Assembly: GCF_002395745.1 (NCBI RefSeq)
Contig: NZ_DGUN01000078.1
Coordinates: 1-64,000 of the forward strand
Length of the DNA: 64,000 nucleotides
Reading direction: 5' to 3'
DNA from: Fibrobacter sp. UBA4309
Lineage (GTDB): Bacteria; Fibrobacterota; Fibrobacteria; Fibrobacterales; Fibrobacteraceae
Made by a program: the position numbers and the translations under genes. Below are positions 49,877-57,609 of the stretch, piece by piece (within the stretch, counting starts at the first letter, position 1; each line of letters opens with the position of its first letter). A model generated the notes under the pieces. That model saw only the letters and a list, made by a program, of their open reading frames with translations. It had not been told where the DNA came from and ran no database searches.

Positions 49877-51004
49877 ATGATCGATTATTCTCAAGTCAAA
49901 TCTCCCTGCTATGTGCTCGACGAAAAGCGGCTCCGCAGGAATATGGAAATTCTCTCCGACATCCAGCAGAAGACCGGCGTCAAGATTATCTGCGCCCTCA
50001 AGGGCTACAGTTTCTGGCGCAGTTTTCCCATTATAGCCGAATACCTCCCCGGAGCGACGGCATCGAGCCTCAACGAGGCCAGGCTCGCCAAGGAGGAGAT
50101 GGGCAAGGAAGTGCACGTATTCGCACCGGCCTACGAAGACGGGGAAATCGACCAGATACTTTCTCTCGCCGACCACATCACGTTCAACAGCTTCAGCCAG
50201 TGGACGCGCTTCAGGGACAAGGCTCTCCAGGCCGGCGTAAGCTGCGGCATCCGCGTGAACCCGCAGTACTCGACCGTCGAAACCGACCTGTACAACCCGT
50301 GCGGCAAGTTCAGCAGGCTCGGAGTCACCGAAACGGAGTTCAAACCGGAACTGCTAGACGGCATTGACGGACTGCATTTCCACGCCCTTTGCGAACAGGA
50401 CGCCGACGCCCTGGAAGGCGTGCTCGCCGCTTTCGAAAAACATTTCGGAAGGTTCCTGCCGCAAATGAAATGGGTGAACTTCGGCGGTGGCCACCACATT
50501 ACCCGCAAGGACTACCACCGCGACCAGCTCGTCGACCTGCTCAACGATTTCAAGAAGCGCCATCCTCACCTGCAGGTTATCATGGAACCGGGCGAAGCCA
50601 TAGGCTGGCAGACAGGCGAGCTCGTGGCGAACGTCGCAGACATCGTGCACAACGAGATGGACATCGCCATACTGAACGTGAGCGTGAGCGCCCACATGCC
50701 CGACTGCCTGGAAATGCCGTACCGCCCGAACGTGACCGGAGCAGACCTTCCCGGCGTCAAGAAGTTCACATACAAACTAACAGGTAACACCTGCCTCGCT
50801 GGCGACCAGCTCGGCGATTTTTCGTTCGACAAGCCGTTGCAAGTCGGCGACACGATTATCTTCGAGGACATGATCCACTACACCATGGTGAAGACGACAT
50901 TCTTCAACGGGGTGCGCCACCCGAACATCGGCATGTTCGACATGGACGGCAAGTTCCACCTGCTGCACGAATTTACGTATGAGCAGTTTAAGGACAAACT
51001 TTAA
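49877..51004 (+). CDS. nspC: Carboxynorspermidine/carboxyspermidine decarboxylase
   Basis: 375 residues. PLP enzyme (alanine-racemase fold) that makes norspermidine or spermidine in the carboxy-polyamine route. Schiff-base Lys42 in CALKGYSFWRS, ATASSLNEARLAKEEMG, GIRVNPQYSTVETDLYNPCG, HFHALCEQ, FGGGHHITRKDY, EPGEAIGWQTG, and the C-terminal CLAGDQLGDF with the active-site Cys and Asp. Carboxynorspermidine synthase, the usual partner, is not in the window. Start set by TATATT 6 nt upstream. Confidence 0.95.
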   Translation: MIDYSQVKSPCYVLDEKRLRRNMEILSDIQQKTGVKIICALKGYSFWRSFPIIAEYLPGATASSLNEARLAKEEMGKEVHVFAPAYEDGEIDQILSLADHITFNSFSQWTRFRDKALQAGVSCGIRVNPQYSTVETDLYNPCGKFSRLGVTETEFKPELLDGIDGLHFHALCEQDADALEGVLAAFEKHFGRFLPQMKWVNFGGGHHITRKDYHRDQLVDLLNDFKKRHPHLQVIMEPGEAIGWQTGELVANVADIVHNEMDIAILNVSVSAHMPDCLEMPYRPNVTGADLPGVKKFTYKLTGNTCLAGDQLGDFSFDKPLQVGDTIIFEDMIHYTMVKTTFFNGVRHPNIGMFDMDGKFHLLHEFTYEQFKDKL

Positions 51005-51005
51005 T

Positions 51006-51068
51006 AATTGATGATGGATAATTGATGATGGATAATGATGTTGCGGGTTGCGAGATGTTTGTTGCGGG
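51006..51068. repeat. Nine-unit heptamer repeat island, two sequence classes fused
   Basis: AATTGAT GATGGAT AATTGAT GATGGAT AATGATG then TTGCGGG TTGCGAG ATGTTTG TTGCGGG. The 7-nt register is kept across the change of unit. It fills the gap between nspC and tsaE. Confidence 0.85.
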
Positions 51069-51077
51069 AAGGATGTA

Positions 51078-51476
51078 ATGATTTTTAACAGCGAAGAAGA
51101 GACATACCGCTGGGCTGTGGAATTCGGCAAGACGCTCAAGCCCGGCGACATGGTCGCCCTGTACGGGAACCTCGGTGCGGGCAAGACCGTCATGAGCCGC
51201 GGCATCTGTGCCGGACTCGGCTTCACGGGCACCGTCTGCTCGCCCACCTACACGATATTGCACGAATACCCGAACACTCCGCCCATTTTCCACTTCGACC
51301 TCTACCGCCTCGAAGGCGGCGCCGACATCAACGAAATCGGCATGGATCCCGACTACCTCTCAAGCGGCATAAGCCTCATCGAATGGCCGGAACGCCTGGA
51401 CGACACGTCATTCATCACCAAGACCATCAAAATAAAAATCCTCTCCGAGACGGAGAGGGAAATTACTCTGGAATAA
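51078..51476 (+). CDS. tsaE: tRNA threonylcarbamoyladenosine biosynthesis ATPase
   Basis: 132 residues. ATPase partner of TsaB/TsaD in forming t6A37 on ANN-decoding tRNAs. Walker A YGNLGAGKTV (29-38), GICAGLGFTGTVCSPTYTIL, HFDLYRLEGGADINEIG and ISLIEWPERL. Length is typical. The ATG at 51078 follows AAGGA by about 4 nt; an earlier in-frame start lies within repeat DNA and is rejected. Convergent with the dCMP deaminase gene. Confidence 0.95.
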   Translation: MIFNSEEETYRWAVEFGKTLKPGDMVALYGNLGAGKTVMSRGICAGLGFTGTVCSPTYTILHEYPNTPPIFHFDLYRLEGGADINEIGMDPDYLSSGISLIEWPERLDDTSFITKTIKIKILSETEREITLE

Positions 51477-51486
51477 TTTTCGCGAA

Positions 51487-52047
51487 TCACTTCTGCGGTT
51501 TCGACACCACAGGGCGGATCCTCTTGCCGCAGAGCGTCACCACGATGCCCGCCTGAGCGAACATGTAGTAGGCCGTATCGCGGCTGTTGTTGAGCGTGGA
51601 CTTCGGATCGTAATCGTCCTTGGTCACGAAGACTTCGGCAACGCCGGAGAGGCTCACATCCAGCGCGCAGCGTTCGCACGGGAACCCGATCACGTACAGC
51701 TTGGAGCCGGGAGGCACCTTGCCGCGGGCATAGTGCAGCGCGTTGATTTCGGCATGCACCATGAAGGGGTACTTGTTCGCCTCGAATTCATGATGGCTCA
51801 GCAGGTCGCCCGTATCGGCATCGAGCAGGTCGTAGGCGAGCAACTGCTTTTCGCGGGTGTACGGGACGGTTTCGTCGTCGAAACCCGCCGGGGCACCGTT
51901 GTAACCGGTACTGATAACGCGGCCCTCGGCGCTTACGAGCACGGCGCCCATCTGTGTATTCTGGTCCTTGCTGAGGCGCGCCTGGGCGCACATCATCTGG
52001 GTATAGACTTCGTCACGAAGCTTGCTGCGGGATTCTGATTTGTTCAT
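51487..52047 (-). CDS. dCMP deaminase (ComEB-like)
   Basis: 186 residues. Zinc enzyme deaminating dCMP to dUMP for dTMP synthesis. Zinc motifs HAE (98-100, catalytic Glu100) and PCERC (Cys124 and Cys127); GAVLVSAEGRVISTGYNGAP and the substrate-loop region follow the deoxycytidylate deaminase pattern. The insert around 60-90 (VPYTREKQLLAYDLLDADTG) is longer than in many homologues. TATATT lies 7 nt before the ATG. It sits between tsaE (convergent) and the SDR terminator. Confidence 0.92.
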   Translation of the reverse strand: MNKSESRSKLRDEVYTQMMCAQARLSKDQNTQMGAVLVSAEGRVISTGYNGAPAGFDDETVPYTREKQLLAYDLLDADTGDLLSHHEFEANKYPFMVHAEINALHYARGKVPPGSKLYVIGFPCERCALDVSLSGVAEVFVTKDDYDPKSTLNNSRDTAYYMFAQAGIVVTLCGKRIRPVVSKPQK

Positions 52048-52054
52048 GCCTTAA

Positions 52055-52060
52055 AATATA
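52055..52060 (-). promoter_or_regulatory. -10 box 7 nt before the dCMP deaminase start
   Basis: TATATT on the minus strand, gap TTAAGGC, then ATG at 52047; AAGG within the gap could be a vestigial ribosome-binding site. Confidence 0.5.
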
Positions 52061-52069
52061 GTATTGAAC

Positions 52070-52099
52070 AAAAAAAATTGCCACGGGACCCGCGGCAAC
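52070..52099 (-). terminator. Rho-independent terminator after the SDR gene
   Basis: Minus strand: TTGCCGCGGG and CCCGTGGCAA pair (one G-T), followed by eight T residues. Confidence 0.88.
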
Positions 52100-52122
52100 T
52101 TTGTAGGAGATATGAAAAAAGA

Positions 52123-52857
52123 CTATTCTACCGACTTGCCCTTCTCGACGGCGTCGGCGAGGGTCATGCCCGTAAATTCCTGGGCGCTGAACCAGCGGCC
52201 GCTCTTCTTGTCGTCGAGCATCACGGAAACCATCGAGCCCGGAATCACGCTTTCGGGGGCGTTGGGGGCGTTGGGGCCACCAAGGTCGGTGCGCAACCAA
52301 CCCGGGTCCATCACGTTCATCATCACGTCGGTACCGTTCAGCTTGCAGGCGAAATCCTTCACGAACTTGGTGAGGGCGGCCTTCGCGCAGGCGTAACCCA
52401 TCAGCTCGGGTTCATTGGCGATGCCGCTCGTGGTGAGCTGCATGCGGCCAAAGCCGCGCTTGATCATGCCCGGCAAGAAGTGGTAGGCAATCTTGATCGG
52501 GGCGAAGAAGTTCACGGCCATCGCGTGGTGGAAATCATCCATCGTGTTGGTGAGGTAGTCGGTGAAGTAGTGGCTCATGAGGCCCGCATTGTTGAACACG
52601 AGGTCCACCTGCACGCCCCAGCTGTCGATTTCGGCAAGGGCGGCATCGATTTCGGCTTCACTTTCGAGGTTGCAGCCCACGGCTCGCACCTCGACACCAT
52701 ACTTCCTGATTTCTTCCATCACCGGTTCCGCATGGGACTTGTCACGTCCCTGCAGAATGATGTTCGCGCCGAGTTTTGCCATCTCGATGGCGGTGAGACG
52801 GCCTACACCGCGGCAGCCGCCGGTAACCAAGCACCATTTACCCTTAACGTCGATCAT
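52123..52857 (-). CDS. Short-chain dehydrogenase/reductase
   Basis: 244 residues. NAD(P)-dependent oxidoreductase with a Rossmann fold. Cofactor motif TGGCRGVG (12-19), NNAG in LVFNNAGLMSH near 88-98, catalytic Ser in LTTSGIANEP, and the Tyr/Lys pair in GYACAKAALTKF. Substrate unknown. The ATG at 52857 has AAGGA 6 nt upstream. A terminator-like hairpin and a dyad lie in its 5' region. Confidence 0.9.
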   Translation of the reverse strand: MIDVKGKWCLVTGGCRGVGRLTAIEMAKLGANIILQGRDKSHAEPVMEEIRKYGVEVRAVGCNLESEAEIDAALAEIDSWGVQVDLVFNNAGLMSHYFTDYLTNTMDDFHHAMAVNFFAPIKIAYHFLPGMIKRGFGRMQLTTSGIANEPELMGYACAKAALTKFVKDFACKLNGTDVMMNVMDPGWLRTDLGGPNAPNAPESVIPGSMVSVMLDDKKSGRWFSAQEFTGMTLADAVEKGKSVE

Positions 52858-52964
52858 ATTGTATCCTTTGCGCACTTGCGCCGTTTTGGAATAAAATAGA
52901 CTCTTGCGCGAAAGGCCGGAGTATTTATGGCAGAAAAAGCGTTTACAGGCGTAAATGCAGGAAC

Positions 52965-53003
52965 GCAAAAAGCCCCTGCCGGGGTGACAGGGGCTCTTTT
53001 TGC
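52965..53003. terminator. Orphan bidirectional terminator hairpin upstream of the SDR
   Basis: GCAAAAAGCCCCTG pairs with CAGGGGCTCTTTTTGC around CCGGGGTGA. T-runs follow on both strands. It lies 108 bp upstream of the SDR start with no gene to terminate, so it may end a small RNA or attenuate the SDR transcript. Confidence 0.75.
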
Positions 53004-53159
53004 AAACGATCGACCCGAGGTCCTCACGTTTACATGAATAAATGTAGCAGATTTTTTCGCCAAGTGTATGTAAAATATTGATTTACAAAGGTAAGCCGTT
53101 CCCGCAACGTTCGCTCTTCCCTCCCACAACGCAGTATAAAATTTGACACTACCAGAAGC

Positions 53160-53165
53160 TATATT
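53160..53165 (+). promoter_or_regulatory. -10 box upstream of topB
   Basis: TATATT 10 nt before the ATG at 53176; TTGACA lies just 11 nt further upstream, too close for a standard -35. Confidence 0.4.
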
Positions 53166-53175
53166 TTCAGCTGAA

Positions 53176-55803
53176 ATGATACTGCTCGTCGCCGAAAAAC
53201 CGTCTGTCGCCAACCAACATTACCGCCCCATGCTGGAGCGGCTCGAAGGCGAGAAGTTCACGCAGGGCGACGGCTGCCTTATCGGCAAGAACCACTGCAT
53301 CACCTGGTGCGTGGGCCACCTGATTACGCTCGCGCCGCTCGACGCCTACCCCGGTTACGAAGGCGGCTGGCGACTTTCGAACCTGCCGCTCTTGCCCGAA
53401 AAGTTCCGCCTCATGGAAATCGAGAGCACCAAGAAGCAGCTGAACGTGGTGCGCCAGATGATGGAAAAGGCCGACGTACTCGTGAACGGCGCGGATGCCG
53501 GCCGCGAAGGTAACCTGATTTTCGACCTGGTGCTCGACTACACGCCCGCCTTCAAGCAGAAGCAGATCAAGCGCCTGTGGGTGAACAGCTACGTGGCCAA
53601 GGATTTGGACAAGGCGTGGAAGAACCTGGAAGACGCCACGCAGCGCGTGAACCTGAGCTATGCCGCAAGGCTGCGCCAGCGTGCCGACTGGATGGTGGGC
53701 CTCAATGCGACACGCGCCTACACGCTCACGGCAGGCCGCGGGAAGATGATTTCGGTAGGGCGCGTGCAGACACCGACCTTGAACCTGGTCGTGGAGCGCG
53801 ACGCCCTGGTGGAGCAGTTCAAGGAACTGTACTACTACAGCGTCGTCGGGACTTGGAAAGGATATCAAGCACAATACGTATTAGACGATAGACGAAAGGC
53901 GAAAGACGAAAGAGATGCTTCTGCAAAGGAATCTGACAAGAAGAGCGAAGGACTGAAAGTCGCGGTTTTCGAGAAAGAGGCGGAAGCGAATGCCGTCGTG
54001 GAGCGCTGCAAGCCGCCCGCACCGGCGACCATCGCAAAAATCGACACGCAGCAGAAAAAGCAGTTCCCGCAGAAGCCCTTCGACCTCACGGAACTGCAGA
54101 AAGAAGGCAACAAGCGTTTCAAGTTCAGCGCCCAGCAGGTTTTGGACTGCGCACAGAACCTCTACGAAAAGAAGCTCCTCACCTACCCGCGTACCGACTC
54201 GCAGTACCTGCCCGACACCATGAAGCAGGAGGCATACTCACTCGCCCAGAAGCTCGCAAGCCCCGAACAGAAGGGCGTAATGCGCAACGAAAGCGAGAAT
54301 TTCGTGTTCATCAACTCGAGCAAGGTCACCGACCACTTCGCCATCATCCCGACCGGAGAAACCCCGAACGGGCTGCCTGAAATGGAGCAGAAGATTTACG
54401 ACTTGGCGAAGGAACGCTTTGTGCAGGCATGGCTCAAGCCGTACGTATGGAGCGAGATGGAGGTGGTTTTAGAGACGAAAGACGATAGACGAAAGACGAA
54501 AGAAGGCGTCATCCTGAGCGAAGCGTCAGCGGAGTCGAAGGATCCAGACCCGAAATCAAAAAATCCAGACCTGTTCCGGCTGAAGCTGAAGCGGAACGAA
54601 GATTTAGGATTCCGCGCGCTGGTAAAAGAGACGAAAGACGATAGACGAAAGACGAAAGGAAAGAAGGGCAATACCGGCGAGATGGCGGATCAAGCCCGCC
54701 ATGACGAAGCCGCATCTTCTGATTCCAAGGGCGACGGCGACGAAATCACGAACCTGGTCGAAGCCTTCCCGGAATGGAACGCGGGCGACACCTCCCCTTT
54801 CGACAGCGTAGAACTGCAGAAGAAAAAGAAGAGCAAGCCCAAGTACTACACCGAAGCGACGCTCCTTGCCGCGATGAAGACGGCGGGCAAGCAAATCGAG
54901 AACGAGGAACTCGCCGAAGCCATGAAGGACCGCGGCCTAGGTACTCCGGCCACGCAGGCGGGCATCATCGAGACGCTCAAGAAGCGTGGCTTTATCGAAG
55001 CACAGAAGAATTATCTGGTCAGTACCGCCCGCGGGCGCGAAGTCATCGCGCTCATGGACGAGAAGGTGAAATCGCCCGAGATGACGGGCGAATGGGAGTA
55101 CAAGCTCTCGCAGGTCGAGAAGGGCTCCCTTTCGCCGGTCGAATTCCGCGACGGCATCGTCAACTACGTGAAGGAACTCTTCGAGCACCTGCGGGAGAAA
55201 TACGGCAGCCAGTTCGAACGCGAGACCGTGACCGAAGCTATTGCGTGCCCCAAGTGCGGCCAGCCGCTCGAAATCGCCCCGTGGGGATACGTGTGCAAGA
55301 ACGCCGAATGCGGTTTCAAGACGGGCCATACGATTGCGGGCCGCATGCTGAGCCACAGCGAAATGAAGCAGCTCCTCGAAACGAGAGCAACACCCGTACT
55401 GGATGGGTTCATAAGCAAGAAGGGCACAAACTTCAGCGCAATCCTGAAGCTCGACGAAGAATTCAAGACCGTATTTGAGTTCCCCAAGCGGGCCTTCCCA
55501 AAGAGGGACCTTCCCTGCCCCTGCTGTGGCGACCAGCTCAGGTTCCGCAAGGGTACCGGCGAAAAGGGAGAAAACCTTTCCGCGTTCGTGTGCCCGCAAT
55601 GCGGCTACGGCATACCGCAGGTGTTCTACCAGCGCAAATTCTCCGACGAAGAAGTGGAAGGCTTGCTCAAGAACAAGTTTACGCCCGTCCTCGAGCCGTT
55701 CAAGAAAAACGAGACCACCTTCCGTGCGGCCCTCGAAATAAAAGAAAACGGCAAGCTCGCATTCAACAAGCTCACCGTAGAAATCATTTCACAAAAGAAA
55801 TAA
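53176..55803 (+). CDS. topB: Type IA DNA topoisomerase III, enlarged by in-frame repeat DNA
   Basis: 875 residues, against about 650 in E. coli. Relaxes and decatenates DNA through a 5'-phosphotyrosine. Toprim start LLVAEKPSVANQHY, GADAGREGNLIFDLV, LRQRADWMVGLNATRAYT, GRVQTPTLNLVVERD, catalytic Tyr near 336 in LTYPRTDSQYLP, then GLGTPATQAGIIETL. Two Cys4 zinc-ribbon/Toprim-type C-terminal repeats (CPKCGQPL...CKNAEC near 691; CPCCGDQL...CPQCGYG near 781). Two extra segments (about residues 235-262 and 431-520) are translations of intergenic repeats: DDRRKAKDERD and twice ETKDDRRKTK, ILSEASAESKDP, GEMADQARHDEA. The ATG at 53176 opens the conserved start. Confidence 0.95.
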   Translation: MILLVAEKPSVANQHYRPMLERLEGEKFTQGDGCLIGKNHCITWCVGHLITLAPLDAYPGYEGGWRLSNLPLLPEKFRLMEIESTKKQLNVVRQMMEKADVLVNGADAGREGNLIFDLVLDYTPAFKQKQIKRLWVNSYVAKDLDKAWKNLEDATQRVNLSYAARLRQRADWMVGLNATRAYTLTAGRGKMISVGRVQTPTLNLVVERDALVEQFKELYYYSVVGTWKGYQAQYVLDDRRKAKDERDASAKESDKKSEGLKVAVFEKEAEANAVVERCKPPAPATIAKIDTQQKKQFPQKPFDLTELQKEGNKRFKFSAQQVLDCAQNLYEKKLLTYPRTDSQYLPDTMKQEAYSLAQKLASPEQKGVMRNESENFVFINSSKVTDHFAIIPTGETPNGLPEMEQKIYDLAKERFVQAWLKPYVWSEMEVVLETKDDRRKTKEGVILSEASAESKDPDPKSKNPDLFRLKLKRNEDLGFRALVKETKDDRRKTKGKKGNTGEMADQARHDEAASSDSKGDGDEITNLVEAFPEWNAGDTSPFDSVELQKKKKSKPKYYTEATLLAAMKTAGKQIENEELAEAMKDRGLGTPATQAGIIETLKKRGFIEAQKNYLVSTARGREVIALMDEKVKSPEMTGEWEYKLSQVEKGSLSPVEFRDGIVNYVKELFEHLREKYGSQFERETVTEAIACPKCGQPLEIAPWGYVCKNAECGFKTGHTIAGRMLSHSEMKQLLETRATPVLDGFISKKGTNFSAILKLDEEFKTVFEFPKRAFPKRDLPCPCCGDQLRFRKGTGEKGENLSAFVCPQCGYGIPQVFYQRKFSDEEVEGLLKNKFTPVLEPFKKNETTFRAALEIKENGKLAFNKLTVEIISQKK
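53882..53916. repeat. Heptamer repeat inside topB, insert 1
   Basis: TAGACGA TAGACGA AAGGCGA AAGACGA AAGAGAT, translated within topB residues about 235-247. It is shared with the run upstream of ung. Confidence 0.85.
54474..54702. repeat. Composite repeat cluster inside topB, insert 2
   Basis: Heptamers GACGAAA GACGATA GACGAAA GACGAAA at 54474-54501; a palindromic element GTCATCCTGAG...GGATCCAG at 54508-54547; an identical 28-nt heptamer run at 54630-54657; and a second palindrome type ATGGCGG-ATCAAGC-CCGCCAT at 54682-54702. All are read in frame. Confidence 0.88.
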
Positions 55804-55805
55804 AG

Positions 55806-57608
55806 CTAGTCGTCACTGACGCAACGGACGGAGTATGCCCAGTCCTTTTCACCTTCACCCATTTCCATAGAAACGGAAACGGGACCAGCGCCAATTTCTT
55901 GAATAGCCATACGATATCCATCAGTAGAGCTCCAAAACGCTGCCTGCGAGCCCATTTCACCAGAAGCTTCACTAGCAATCACTCCGGCAGGCAGTGCAGA
56001 AAAGCCTTCACAGTCAGTCGTTCCAGACAGATGCCATCCGTTAATAGTCATTAAATTTCTCGCAGCATTCTCCCCCCCTGCCTTATAAACTAATTGAGTA
56101 AATTCGTTTTGCGAGGGCAAATGCCAACCATCCGGGCAAACATTCTGGGCGACATCCCACGTATAGAGCCTGCCATAAACATTGCAGTTCTTGGGATTGT
56201 CATCATAGCAATAACTTATCGTATCGCCGCCCGGCGCATAGTTCAAGTTCTGCGCCATCCAGGTCTGTTCACCAATCTTGATGGTCCTGTAAAAATGACC
56301 ATCTCGTTTGTCCCGAATCAATTCATACGTACTGCTTGGATTCAGGTAGCTCCATGTAGACAGATTTGCAACACCGCCTTCTTTCTTTTTCGTCAAGCGA
56401 ATAATATTGAACTTTCCAGTACTCCCATCACTTCCCTGAATCTTGAAGGCAATATCCTTAACATACGTTGCAGCAACATCTCCCGAAATTTTCTCCGCTC
56501 CCCAACCAGCCTGAATAAATTTCGACCACTCAAAACATTTTTCGATAGCATTACTCTGTTTGAGCAAACTCACAAAGGGAACATCATATCCCATTTGGCG
56601 TTCCAATGCGGAATCTGGATGAATTACCAACGAAGCAGCAATGTCAGACGTATAGGTGATGCATATTCCGCCCCAATCAGTCAAATCGGCAGGAAGATTA
56701 TCTGTCGATGTTTGAGATTTTCCAGCAATGCTGAACCCAACCTCGACCCACGGATCATAAACCAGATTTCCTTTATCCAAATTATAAGTCCCGCACATGC
56801 CCTTGCAATAGTCAATAATCCCGTCAAAAGCATCAGGTGAGTATCCATTACCCCGCTCAACGGGCCATTCAATAACTGATTTTCCACCATCAGCAGCATC
56901 ATCAATCACCCACCAGTAACCGCCTTCGTCTTTGCCGGCATCAACGCCAGTCTCTACGCGGTACGATTCGTTCTTGCACCAAAGATCGGTACTTCCGCAA
57001 GTAACATCACCGCTGCCGGGCGTTGAATCATCCACTACAGTCAATTCCGAACAGGTTATCGTACCCGTCTGGTTTCCTGCTGTGAATTTTACCATAGCCT
57101 TTTTCTTTCCGGCAGAGGTATAGGTAACTACCCCCGACCTCAAATCGGCTTTCACAGTCCGCGTTTGCGGAGAAGCATCTTCTCCAAACGTCCATACCAA
57201 ATTCCCCGAATTAAATAAAGCTGAGCTAACCTTCTCTCCTTTTGTTATCACCCAATTTGTTGTATTTCCAACACTTACCGACGGATTACCGGGCTTACAT
57301 GTTCCCAACTTATCGGAAATATCAATCATCTCCGAGGAACTGGACTTCGCACTGCTACTCGATTTTGCGGAGCTGCTGGAGCCGTTGCTGCCACTCGAAT
57401 TCACGGAACTGCTAGACTTGGCGCTATCGCTGGATTCCTCGCTGTCGCTGGACTCGGTGCTATCGCAGGATTCGGCGTCACCGCTGTGCCTCTGTTCATA
57501 CAGTTCGGCATCGCCGTACTCTGCTTTATAATCTTGTTCATACTGCTGCACATAATCCGTACATGCAGCAAATAGCAACCCGATTGTGAACAAGCCCAGT
57601 TTTTTCAT
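55806..57608 (-). CDS. FISUMP-domain lipoprotein
   Basis: 600 residues. Signal peptide with lipobox LFAAC (Cys near 16), then TDYVQQYEQDYKAEYGDAEL, an Asp/Glu-Ser and poly-Ser linker (SSDSEESSDSAKSSSS), an Ig-like middle (VGNTTNWVITKGEK), a CBM-like region, and a C-terminal FISUMP domain (about 433-600) with WMAQNLNYAPGGD, CYDDNPKNCNVYGRLYTW, CPDGWHLPSQNEF, FWSSTDGY and the ending YSVRCVSDD. Function of FISUMP is unknown; surface exposure is likely. AAGGA lies 5 nt before the ATG, 1 nt after the stop of the related gene upstream: last gene of a three-gene operon. Confidence 0.9.
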   Translation of the reverse strand: MKKLGLFTIGLLFAACTDYVQQYEQDYKAEYGDAELYEQRHSGDAESCDSTESSDSEESSDSAKSSSSVNSSGSNGSSSSAKSSSSAKSSSSEMIDISDKLGTCKPGNPSVSVGNTTNWVITKGEKVSSALFNSGNLVWTFGEDASPQTRTVKADLRSGVVTYTSAGKKKAMVKFTAGNQTGTITCSELTVVDDSTPGSGDVTCGSTDLWCKNESYRVETGVDAGKDEGGYWWVIDDAADGGKSVIEWPVERGNGYSPDAFDGIIDYCKGMCGTYNLDKGNLVYDPWVEVGFSIAGKSQTSTDNLPADLTDWGGICITYTSDIAASLVIHPDSALERQMGYDVPFVSLLKQSNAIEKCFEWSKFIQAGWGAEKISGDVAATYVKDIAFKIQGSDGSTGKFNIIRLTKKKEGGVANLSTWSYLNPSSTYELIRDKRDGHFYRTIKIGEQTWMAQNLNYAPGGDTISYCYDDNPKNCNVYGRLYTWDVAQNVCPDGWHLPSQNEFTQLVYKAGGENAARNLMTINGWHLSGTTDCEGFSALPAGVIASEASGEMGSQAAFWSSTDGYRMAIQEIGAGPVSVSMEMGEGEKDWAYSVRCVSDD

Positions 57609-57609
57609 G

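Larger units (their letters stand above)
52858..53175. other. 318-bp gap between the SDR and topB
   Basis: The gap holds, from left to right: a dyad GCGTTTAC-AGGC-GTAAATGC (52939-52958), a bidirectional terminator hairpin (52965-53003), a start-stop ATGTAA on the minus strand at 53030-53035 preceded by TACATT, a plain AT-rich stretch, and the TATATT of topB (53160-53165). No protein gene of useful length is present. Confidence 0.6.

Noticed and set aside
49778..50176. Extension of the 269-residue exported protein upstream
   Set aside because: The extra residues are antisense to nspC, and the signal peptide begins at 49777.
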